A DNA stretch of 64,000 nt from Isoetes taiwanensis (taxonomy: Eukaryota > Streptophyta > Lycopodiopsida > Isoetales > Isoetaceae), in NCBI GenBank assembly GCA_021234155.1, contig JAJEKV010000003.1, positions 32,409,166 through 32,473,165 on the forward strand. Direction: 5' to 3'. The position numbers were made by a program, and so were the translations under genes. Shown one piece after another: positions 11,866 to 21,364 of this stretch. Every line of letters begins with the position of its first letter. Positions within the stretch are counted from its first letter, which is position 1. The notes beneath the pieces are model-generated. The model saw only the letters and a list, made by a program, of their open reading frames with translations, was not told the DNA's origin and made no database searches.

Positions 11866-13727
11866 AAACATTTCAGCATTGGAGAAAGGCCTAGAGAGTG
11901 TCTCATTCATATCATTGGTGACCTATGCTGGATATGAACAAAATCCTCAATTTCAGTGGAGCTAATATTCTGCTCAGTCCCCATGATCCTTGTAAAATGT
12001 TTTCTAGCTGCAGTTTTCATCTGGGTATCATTCTCAATATTATTTCCTTCCCATAAAATGCATTGGATATGGTTCCTTCTTACCCTGCCTTTAGCCTTGA
12101 TAAAAAAGTATTTGGAATTTCTCCTTTCATTCTCTTTGAGCTCTTTCACTTTTGCCTTAATTTTCCAGCCCTTAACAATTCTAGCTTCTTCTCTCTCAAT
12201 CTGCAATCTTCCTTTTGTTGCCCTTGGGCTAAATCAAACTGGATTCTCAGGTCTTGGAGACGAGCTGTTTCTTGCTTGTGAATTTCTTTGCCTCAAACTT
12301 TGAGCCAATTCTTTATTCTTTTGGAGACCTTAACCAACCAATCCATCCAACCTGTTTGGCCTGTAGGCTTCACTTCTTGAGAAATTACCTGCTCAAGGTT
12401 AGTCGTAAAATCACCATGATCAAGAAGGGTAGTATTTAACTTAAAATAAGAATTCCTCCTTCTCTGGACATTATTACCACTGATGCTAATGAGCTGAGGG
12501 AAGTGATCCGAGATGGTGTAGTTAGTAAGATTAGTGACTCTAGAGCTATTATTCCAGAGGGACTCACTAAGATAGAATCTATCATAGAGACAGCACACAG
12601 GTTGATCTCTGTGGTCATTCTAGCTGTAAGAATAAGGCACTACCCTAGCTAAAGAAAGGTTATGGGATGATAAAAAGTTGCTCCAAATTAAAAATTCGTC
12701 ATCATTCAAAGCCTGAAATTGACATTTTTCATATAGCTGTGAGTGCCCATGTTAAAGTCTCCAGCTATGATACAATCATCATAAGGAATATTATTCAAAC
12801 TACTGTTGATAGTATTCCAGAGATGGGCCCTATATCAGAAGGTTGGTGGTAAGCATACACATTGATAAAAGCAAGCCTATGTTCCCAACCTTTCCATGAA
12901 CAATCTACCATCTTCTGCTATTATCATGAACCATTTGAATGTCTTCGAAGTTTAATCTATTATGCCAAGCTGTGGTTATGCCTGCAGAAGTGTTGTTAGC
13001 TTTGAGTGACCAACGCTGAAAGTTGGTCTTGCTGCTGTACAAAATTCTTGTGAGTAGGCTTCTCCTTGCTACTATTATTATCATTAGGCAGCACAGAGGG
13101 AGTTTTAGCCATAGGATATTTTGAGTACGAGATATTAAGCTCAATAATTCCACGGTGCGGGATTCTACAAGGCATTTTATCATCCCAAGAGGAAAAAATT
13201 CTCTTCTGGATTCACACAGAAGGAAATTTAGTCTGAGTGATGGAAACTTGAATAACTTCCCCCCAGACTGCCAGCTATTGCCCTGATGTGAGAAGCAATA
13301 TAGCAACCCATGGGAAGACTGGTACTGGAGGTCTAAGTTGTAGTAGCAATGGAGGAGTAATCCCCTGGGATGGAGGAAGGATCCCATTTCATAATATAAA
13401 TAGGGTGCCCCAAGAGAAAAGAGATTTTCTTAGTTAGAATGAAGGGAACACTTCTTTCTTCCCTGCATATAATCTGGAAAGTTTTGTTTTTCAGCTTAAG
13501 GATAGAGAGAATAGGAACCCGTTGGATTTTAGTGATCCAATGCTTGACCACACTAAGCGAGGGGCACTTCTGAAGGAAATGAATAAGAATCCCATGATTA
13601 GAGTTTCTGAGAATGGATGAATTATCAACAATGGCGCTCATGTCCAAGATATTCGCCTTCTCTTCATTCTTGATATTATTATCAGAATAAACAGAATTGG
13701 AAACATTATCATTATAGCACAAAGAAG

Positions 13728-13946
13728 CATGATTTCATTAATTGGATAAAATAACGCAATTTTGAGAATTTTAAGCACACCTTATTTGCTCAAGCACGAA
13801 TACTTTCACCTAGTTCTCGAGCCCAATAAACATGAGGTAATTAATATACACATATACATACAAATTATGTGTTATACTTGTACGGGTACATGATACTTGT
13901 AGAAGCCCAATAATGGCCCTACATTCTACACCAATAATTCACATCA
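13728..13946 (+). repeat. Repeat X, copy 1
   Basis: About 219 bp, roughly 94% identical to 56,823-57,041 in the same orientation (about 12 differences by eye). Both copies start at AGCATGATTTCATTAATTGG, after LINE sequence here and after gene A coding sequence there. Here it leads directly into a TATA-box segment. It may be the promoter-side end of a mobile element or of a small-gene family. Its nature is unresolved. Confidence 0.8.
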
Positions 13947-13962
13947 ATAATTTTCACTTCAC

Positions 13963-14166
13963 TATAAAAACAGCTCGACTCGGGGGTAGAGATCATTCAG
14001 CACAAGAAATGGTGTTAATCTTGATCCATGGCTCCAATCTAAGGCTGATGGTCCTGCTAGTGGCTGCAGGAAGCTCACTCGTGTTAAAGTCCACATTTAC
14101 TGGCTTCCTGATCAGGAGATCTATGAGCTGAATAGCATCACGAGCTTTGATGTTGATGATGAGTGA
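13963..14166 (+). pseudogene. Small gene S1, degenerate paralogue of S2
   Basis: A TATA box (TATAAAAA, 13,963-13,970) and a CTCGGGG-containing leader precede a truncated coding region. The reading ending at 14,164-14,166 gives LDPWLQ, then RVKVHIYWLPDQEIYEL and FDVDDE. It matches the end of S2 (LDPYLR, IRVMIHLIWLPERMSYEI, TDPEDE). No ATG exists in this frame, and about 80 bp of S2's N-terminal part is missing. It looks like a broken tandem copy. The function is unknown. Confidence 0.55.
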
Positions 14167-14460
14167 ATCAATGTTATCAGTGATGACTACTGTATCTGTT
14201 TATGATATAATAATGCTATGAGCACCTATAAACTATGTAAGGATGTAATAGCACAATGAATATTGTTTGATGTATCATACCTGAGTGTAGTGTAGGGTTG
14301 AGCTCTTCGACTTCCACTATATCAGCAAGCTTTTCAATCACACTTGTATTACTAAAGCACAAAAACTTCTACCATCATGAATCCACAAAACATATCCATA
14401 CGAAAGATGTATTATACTTGTATGTACTATGTATACAACAGTCTTACACACGCGCAATAA

Positions 14461-14503
14461 TTGGGGTAAAGTCTACCCCAATAATTCTACCTCACTATAA
14501 AAA
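14461..14503 (+). promoter_or_regulatory. S2 promoter: inverted repeat plus TATA box
   Basis: A perfect 8-bp-arm inverted repeat, TTGGGGTA-5-TACCCCAA, lies at 14,461-14,481. A TATAAAAA box follows at 14,496-14,503, 36 bp before the S2 start codon. The S1 promoter shares the TATA box and the following CTCGGGG leader but not the inverted repeat. A binding role for the repeat is inferred. Confidence 0.55.
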
Positions 14504-14538
14504 CATCTCACTTCGGGGCTAAAGTTCATTCATCTCCC

Positions 14539-14781
14539 ATGGATTTTTCACCGTCATCAGTTCACCACATCGAGGCGATCAAGTGCTCAATGAGCCACTC
14601 TGATCTTGTTGGTTGCCTAGACAGGCATCTTCTTCTTGATCCCTACCTGCGACGCCTAGCTTTGGGCGCTGAGATTCGCTGCCCTGCGTCAATTCGTGTG
14701 ATGATCCATCTGATTTGGCTTCCTGAGCGCATGAGCTATGAGATATCAGGGATCACTACCACAGATCCTGAAGATGAATGA
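14539..14781 (+). CDS. Small unknown protein S2 (80 aa)
   Basis: An 80-residue open frame starts MDFSPSSVHHIEAIK and ends GITTTDPEDE. It has a well-placed TATA box and leader upstream and an AATAAA-like signal near 14,850. I do not recognise a family. It is rich in Leu and Arg in the middle (LLLDPYLRRLALGAEIR) and acidic at the end. There is no signal peptide or clear membrane segment. The tandem paralogue S1 and the duplicated promoter suggest a real transcription unit rather than a chance frame. It converges on gene A, whose stop lies 146 bp away, so it might be an accessory gene of that element, but this is not shown. Confidence 0.5.
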   Translation: MDFSPSSVHHIEAIKCSMSHSDLVGCLDRHLLLDPYLRRLALGAEIRCPASIRVMIHLIWLPERMSYEISGITTTDPEDE

Positions 14782-14926
14782 ATCACCTGTTCAACATGTT
14801 ATAGTGTAAGAGCTCTTGTGTTAAGATGAAAAATGCAAGACGTAATGAATAATAAATAGTCTATATGTAGTGATGTTATGGATAATAAATAGTCTATTGT
14901 GAAATGCTCTAATGTACATGTAAGAC

Positions 14927-17900
14927 TCAAGTTTCATCTCCATCCTCAGATGCCTCTTTAGCAAGCAATTCCTGTAGCTGGATTCCTACAGTAGGAGGTA
15001 TCACAACCAACAATGGCCTCGGTTCCACAGACCAAGCATAGTCTATCGTTTTGAGAGGCTGATAACGTGGTCTGTCATTAGGATTCGGCCTCCACTTCTT
15101 ATGCCAGCAGTCCCGATACTGTTGAGCGTAGGGGGTGCCTTTCCTAGCCATAGGCTCCCACCAAGAAACATAAACCTCGTTATAATGAGGGGCAGTGGGA
15201 TCTTGTATTGGATCCTCTTCCGGACCCATGTAGGACATGCATCTGCTGGTCTTACAAGAAGAAACATACCTTTCTGTACATCTTGGTATGGATCAAATAT
15301 TTCCACTGCGTTCTTGGGTTTATCCCTAGCAGGTCCAACGAAGCAAGTTGGAGCGTCATATCGATCAACCTGAATAGATTCAGGCTCGTCAAGCACAACT
15401 TGCCTTGTGCGAGGCCAGAAGTTCGGAATTTCTGCATTGCTCGGGGGTATTTCTCCTAGAACACGCATCACTTCACACCAGTAGTCTATGACCTCGTTCA
15501 TGTAAGTATTGGACCACGAGTTCACACCAGCCCTGGAGATATTAGCCCAATGCACCATGTACTTCGCAATGGATGATCTCAGTGCTCCTATGTCTTTGAG
15601 ACTTGCATATGGCTTAAGAGTCTTCGGCGACCCTATCGGTATCATTGGGAAACCATTGTCATCTGCTTTCCACATCCGAATACCCTTCTCTGGCAACCAT
15701 TCTCTATGACCAGGTCTCATCTTGTAATACATTACTGGCCATCCATCATTCATGCAAAACTTAAACAATAATGGCTCCAGGTGACCAACCAAACGATCCT
15801 TCTTATCAGGAATGTATCCTTCGACGAAACCCTTCCAAACCGGAACCTCGGCAACAAGATATGGAGTTGGTGCCTTCGTGCTACATTTTCGGAACAGTTG
15901 CATTAGTTCTGGAAGAGTTAGAGCATCAGACCTGCGCATTAATGTTGAATAGTTACCGAATAGTGCATCAATGTCATCATGAGTGTGGCCTACCATCATG
16001 AAGCCCAGCTGTATCTGATCAAATACACCCAACCACACAAGATAGGATAGATAAGAGAAGAGATATCGGTTCTTATTCTGCCCAGAGCAATTGTCTAGTT
16101 GCAAGTATAGTCGCCTAGGTAACATCTTAAAGTGCGATGCTTCCTTAGCAGGTGGTACAAAGTCTTGCCCAGTGCTGTTGCCTTTTTTGGTCCTCAACCC
16201 CGCACTGTTGAGAAGTGCACTGACCCACATGCCCTGAGGACGTCCTTCTTCTCTCAAGTGGCCCCAATTATCTTCGGAAGTATCCTCTAGTGTTTTGATA
16301 GCATGATTCAAGGAACCAACATGAAAGTTCGAATCATCCTTCCAAAGGTCTAGTGAGAAATGTCCCAATGCACCTGTTCCATGGCCATGCATCAGTGCAC
16401 CAGTAACACTAACTTTCAAGCGTTCACCTCTCCATACTGACTTTGCGAATTTCTCTAGTCTTGGAATCATGGTCTTGTTTTGGTCCATTTTATCATGTAT
16501 AATGGTAAGCGCCTGTTCTGGTGATCGATGGGAAAGAGCTCTCCATGACCAGTACAAGCTCCTACAAGAGATCTGGGCAGTCATGTGTGCCTTCCTTTCA
16601 ATCTGCAACTCTCTTCGCTCCCTTGGATCTCTTGTCTTAGCCATTTTTTCTTTGATTACAATACATGTGTTGCACTTAGAGAAAGCTATCCTTTTAGCTA
16701 TTGCAACCTCGTTATGATCCTGCTTCCACCCACGTGAAAATGATGAGTGAGAGACCTGCTTGCCTGTCATCTCCTTCACATTGGCGTTCACCTCTTGAAG
16801 AATGTCCTTCTTGGTTAGAACAGAGGGGAGCCTCTTCACATTCTCTCTTACACCTTCAGTATTGATTTTCGATCTGTGGGGCATTGTCTCAGCGTTCTCA
16901 TCTATATACATAGACAGCACGGCCTTCCCTGCTAGAGTGTGAGACCTTGGTTTTTTCGTGCCCATGTTCCCATGTTCAGCAACTCTGTGACCATCAAGGA
17001 AAAGTCTTCGCCACTTATAGAAAGTGGACATTGGAATACCATATGCTATATGCCATGCTTTCACACAAACCTGCTTGTTATTTAGCATGAGCATCTTCAC
17101 CTGTCCGTTCTCTGAACAAACATCTAACATATTAAAAACAAATGTGGTCCTCTCTGAAGCAGTCAAGTTCCAGAAGAAGGTACGCATGGTACTAATCTCT
17201 GCAGTTGAGAAGTTTGCGCAGCATCTTCTCATACAACAAATCGAAGATTGAAAACCTAAAATTGAAGCTGCCATGATCTTTCTCTGGGCTTTGGTCACAC
17301 CAGCTTTACGTGGAGTCTTGTTCACCATTCTATACATCCTTTTGGGTGCCTTTTCGACATCAATTTGCATGGCATATGGTTCTGCTTCAATGACTGTCTC
17401 TCTGGCAGTCTTTATGAGTGTGGACACAGCTACATTGTCTACTAACACCAAGGCGTTCGACCACTTCACCAAATCATGCAACTGCGGCATCTCAGCACAA
17501 GCCTGACATCTCATTGACGGTCTTTCCGGCATGGGGCATAGCTTCATCACGGTGGCAGCCAGGAAGTCATCACCTAGTCTGGTATCAGCAACTGCATGAT
17601 TAGGATCGGTGAAGATGATCACACCGAAGCCATAAGGCATATCACAACATTCATGCAAAAGTGTGCAATTCTTCTCAACAAGTTCTTCCCTAGAGATACC
17701 ACCATGACGATGTAGTGAAGCAGACGGAGTCGTGGGATCCTCCAACGACAACCAATTCAGCCTCTTTATCTGTCCAGGCGGAGTGGAGACGGTGGTGTTA
17801 TCTTCAAGTGCGGTCACGTCTCTCTCGGGCCACAGGATGAAACTCCCTCTGGACTCTGCAAGTATTGCAATCTCGGGTTCCGGATAAGGCAACGGAATGC

Positions 17901-18036
17901 TCCCATCAAGAATGACTTCCACAGACACTACAGCGAAACCCTCGAGCAAGGGCAAGTTATGGTGCTTGGTGAAGTTGTGTAGACGACCCTCTGCAACCTT
18001 CGTCCCATTGAATAACATGGACATCAATTGCTCCAT
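14927..18036 (-). CDS. Gene A: DUF7869-like putative DDE/D transposase
   Basis: A protein of about 1,036 residues read leftward. The start is placed at MEQLMSM (18,036) because a splice acceptor (TATGACAG) lies just upstream and the sibling copy has an acceptor at the matching place. An N-terminal Cys/His segment (LLHECCDMPYGFGV, MRCQACAEMPQLHD) is followed by a helix-turn-helix-like stretch (KAWHIAYGIPMSTFYKWRR) and CNTCIVIKEKMAK. Three acidic blocks follow: IIHDKMDQNKTMIPR (about residue 517), LQLDNCSGQNKNRYLFSYL (about 644) and VGHTHDDIDALFGNYS (about 687). These match proteins of the DUF7869 type, found scattered in eukaryotic genomes. A DDE-like nuclease or transposase role is inferred. 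The frame changes once near the C terminus, where YVSWWEPMARKG continues in another frame. Gene B is divergent from it. Confidence 0.72.
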
Positions 18037-18067
18037 CCTGTCATATAAACAAAGTAGAATGCTGTAA

Positions 18068-18087
18068 GAAATCGCGGAGGCGATTTC
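18068..18087. promoter_or_regulatory. Palindromic site in gene A intron
   Basis: GAAATCGC-GGAG-GCGATTTC, perfect 8-bp arms around 4 bases. It is a member of the RATCGC-N4-GCGATY family. Confidence 0.8.
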
Positions 18088-18149
18088 ATGGAACACTATC
18101 TGTCAGTATTGTGGGGGCATTTGTCAATGTACCTGAAAAAAGGTGCGTT

Positions 18150-18167
18150 AGATCGCCACTGCGATCT
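18150..18167. promoter_or_regulatory. Palindromic site upstream of gene A
   Basis: AGATCGC-CACT-GCGATCT, perfect 7-bp arms around 4 bases; same family. Confidence 0.8.
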
Positions 18168-19427
18168 GGCTGAGCACTGAGAGTCCACAATACTGCCACT
18201 AATGAGGATCTATTCCAAGAGATCTATTCCCTACGAATGCTCTATTAAAACACGTCGGCGATCCGATTTGAACAAAATGAGGTTCCAATATGTGCGGAAT
18301 TGTCCTTAGCTTCTGTAGTAAAAATGAAGTGTTTCAGCAAGGTTCCAACATGTTGCGAGTTGTCTAACGTGATCTAGCAACTTGTATTCCCTCCATGTGG
18401 CAAGGAAGATACTTGTAGAGAAACAACAGACCATTACTGACATGTAGCTGAATGGAATTATCGTGGACAGACGTATTGAAGACAAAACAGAGGTTGGAAT
18501 TAGTGAAGATCTAGCTAGTGAAACTCATGCAACCGATCATCTATACAAACAATGTTGTTCCCAAGAGCAGGAGAAAGCATTAGTCCATATAGAAATTTTA
18601 GAACCATTAAATCAATTTATGGCACAGAACAAAGCAAGTTAAGTGAGTGATTTATCATTGAAATGATGCACATGAACACTACTGTCCCGAAAACAAGAAC
18701 AATGCGATTGCAGAATAAAACCAGAACAATGCATATCAAAACATGCAGTGGACATCGAATCTTGCCTGTTTCTTGCACTGAGATGTCGATTAAATGCAAC
18801 ATTTTATCGAGCGCCATCAGCCGCCTCCCTTGCGCCTCTGCAGAAATCTCCGGAGCCAATGCCTTTGGAATGGTTTGGAATGAGGAGCTCTTGGCGGGGA
18901 ATGAGAAAGTGCATTGGGCGGGGAAATTTGATTTCTAAATTCAAATGAATGTCTTGTTGTCAGCGGCAATTGTTGTCGCAGTCACCGTACATTCGGTTCG
19001 TGCCAAACTCCAAAATGCGCTGGCTGTCTCCATCGGACAGGTAAGTTAACTTTGACAGTTACACGCTTTCCACGCGTAATGTCAGGCCAACTGCATTTAT
19101 GTCAGACGGATTTCTGACAGGACATTACGGACAGGGCATAAAGTATGATGCCTTTATCCCTTCCGCCAGTCAGAAATAAATGCGCCGACGGAATTAAATG
19201 TGCTGTAGAAAATTAATGTGCCGTCGGAAATTAATGCGCACGTGTGATTCTGACACGTGCACTTATGACGGCACCGTACTGGCGGGACATTTATGGCGGG
19301 TGTCCGCAGGCTACTTAAATGCTTTTCGCGATTTTTTGGAATCTAACTTTTCCTCCGCCCTCGAAATTTTCAGCGCCTTCGACGAAAACCAGCGCCATCA
19401 TGTCTCGATCTGCCGCCCCCAGAGAAG

Positions 19428-19769
19428 GTAATTTTCGCGCTTTCTTCCAGCAGTGCTCCTTTGACACCATTTTGTACTTTAAATTTCATTGAGTAGAGGT
19501 CGAAAGGATCGCCACCGTGATGTTATCGATCTGTATTTGTTCTAGTTTATGGTTTAGAGTGCTGAAAGGAATCGCGGCCGCGATTTCCCTCACTTGTTTT
19601 GTTTTGAAGCTTGCTTGCATCACTTGGAAGGATCGCCGTCGCGTTCCTTGCCTCCATTTTTTTGAAATGTCTTATTTGAATTTTGCTTGCAAGGACCGCG
19701 GTGGCGTTTCTTCGAAGCTCTTTCTTTTGAAATGTCTATTGACAGGTAGTTTTTATTTTGTTCGTGCAG
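19428..19769 (+). other. Gene B intron 1 with four regularly spaced palindromes
   Basis: A 342-bp GT-AG intron carries RATCGC-N4-GCGATY-type sites at 19,507-19,522 (one arm worn), 19,570-19,585 (AATCGC-GGCC-GCGATT, perfect), 19,631-19,646 and 19,694-19,709. Their centres are 63, 61 and 63 bp apart. The sibling copy's intron 1 (54,509-54,873) carries five sites. Confidence 0.75.
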
Positions 19770-21348
19770 CACTTGACCTTTTCAGAGGTCCAAACGTAGA
19801 ACCCATGCAAATAGTAACTCCCGATAAATGTCGAAGGTGGTGCATGGAGATTGCCCAAGCGATACCCCATATCAAGGGGGACCGTAGGAAGGACCTCTGC
19901 CTCTTCTTGAGGACCGGTAAGGGGCCGGAGGACTTTGAACAGATGGGCATTATCGTAGCCATGTGGGAGGGCACGAAGAATAATGCAGGATGCCATTATA
20001 TGTAGCGGTGAGGACACACAGCAGCTACAGTTTGTGGAGTATATCCTTCGATGGCAGAACTACGACCCGTCCATTATGACTGCAAGCAAGCACAACAAGC
20101 TAGCTAGTGGCAAAGGTGTGCCAACTAGTGCAAAGGGTTTTGGTTGGGATCTGCCATCATATGATTCCTTGTCTCTCTCTGGTATTAAGTGCAACAGAGA
20201 TCTCCTCGTGGGTCTCAGCAAGTGCAGAAAGGGCTTGTCAGGAGATAAAAAACCTCCTTCTTGTGCCTTAAAGGCTACTAAAGACAACAAGCTTCATGCG
20301 CGTATGGATACAAACTGGTTGCATGATGTTGCTAAGAAAAGGAGTGTTGTTCCATTAGCTGCAATTGGTGAACCATCTGAACCGAGAGATCCAATATCCT
20401 GCTCAGCTAATCCAATATCTTCAGTAGTTGTAGATCCTACTGCTCCGAAAATGCTCATGCCTCCCCTTATAGTGCCTCCCCCTACAGAAGAACCAGTACA
20501 ATTTTCAAGGTTAGACTTCGGCCTCTAAATGTAGATGATAAGGACCAGCCTTCTACATCATCTACACCTACCTCATCAGGTGTCCCAACTGCCACTTCAA
20601 CTGCAATAACCACTTCAACTTGGCCTTCTGAAACTCGTATGCCTGAGGAACTCAAGTTCAACCCTGCCGAGGAAAAGAAACTTGTGGAGCAAACAGCACA
20701 GAAGCTCGAGGAGTTCAGAAAATTTTATCCAATGGGAGTGAATTGGTTCACAAAAGTTAGTATCTTCGACTGCAAGACAGCTCCAGCTACAATGACGCAC
20801 AGATATCTTTCGAATGACCATGTGCAAACTCTGATAAGGAGCTTCAAGAAGTGCCCTACGGCGGTTCTAACCCCGGCAGATGTTGTCCCTTTTGATCCCA
20901 TCACAAAGTAAGTACTTTGTATATGTACATTATTGTGAGGTTGTCATTAACTAAAATATTTTGTATCCCAGGAAAATAATAACTTGGACCAGACCTGAAG
21001 ATCTTCAAAACAAAAAATTTTACATTATTTCTGGAAACCACAGCATATTTGCTGCTCAGATCCTATGCTCTGTGATGGGGACCATCGAACAACGGACCGA
21101 ATTTATGAAAGTTTACGCAAGGAGAAGAACACGGGTGCTGAATGGAAACCTGTCAAACAGGGAATATATTCAGTTATCTATTCAATGCAACGACATAATT
21201 GCAGACTCCGTGTACAGAGAGCCACTTGTGGAAAAGCTTCAACAGCTTCGTAATCAGCACAAGGCTTTCGGGTGCCCTCCGCAGGGTCCAACGGGCACAG
21301 CAGTCACATCGGCTTGGAAGGTAAGTCTATTTACTTTTTGCTGAAACA

Positions 21349-21364
21349 GATCGCCGGTGCGATC
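21349..21364. promoter_or_regulatory. Palindromic site in gene B intron 3
   Basis: GATCGC-CGGT-GCGATC, perfect arms, inside a 65-bp intron. The sibling gene has a related site in its matching intron (52,903-52,918). Confidence 0.8.

Larger units (their letters stand above)
10811..13722 (-). mobile_element. LINE, 5' half (DUF4283-like ORF1, EN, RT core)
   Basis: This is the upstream half of the same LINE, read leftward. At 13,333-13,722 a DUF4283-like ORF1 segment reads FLQKCPSLSVVKHWITKIQR and later YIMKWDPSS. The endonuclease remnant runs from about 13,390 to 12,300 and ends with CCLYDRFYLSESLWN and ISDHFPQL, the conserved SDH motif. RT follows: EMENGTTLGPDGLPGEFFKK, DYRPISLTNVVYKLI, SAYLKGRYILDNV and KGVKWGCPLASFLFLIVMEG. 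It is broken by several stops and frame changes, by a SINE at 11,708-11,851, and by the insertion at 8,086. The 5' end abuts a separate repeat at 13,728. Confidence 0.87.
18037..19399. promoter_or_regulatory. Shared spacer between divergent genes A and B
   Basis: This is the 5' region of both genes. It includes gene A's last 5' intron, whose acceptor abuts 18,037, and palindromic sites at 18,068-18,087 and 18,150-18,167. Next to gene B (19,080-19,300) it turns GC-rich, with repeated CGG/CCG words and TTAATGYGC motifs around 19,172-19,235. The matching spacer of the sibling copy (54,902-55,842) also has many CATAAATG and CGG words. A bidirectional promoter is inferred. Upstream exon(s) of gene A could not be placed. 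Confidence 0.5.

Noticed and set aside
15101-17603. Several plus-strand frames opposite gene A
   Set aside because: They are shadows of the minus-strand gene, with no homology of their own.
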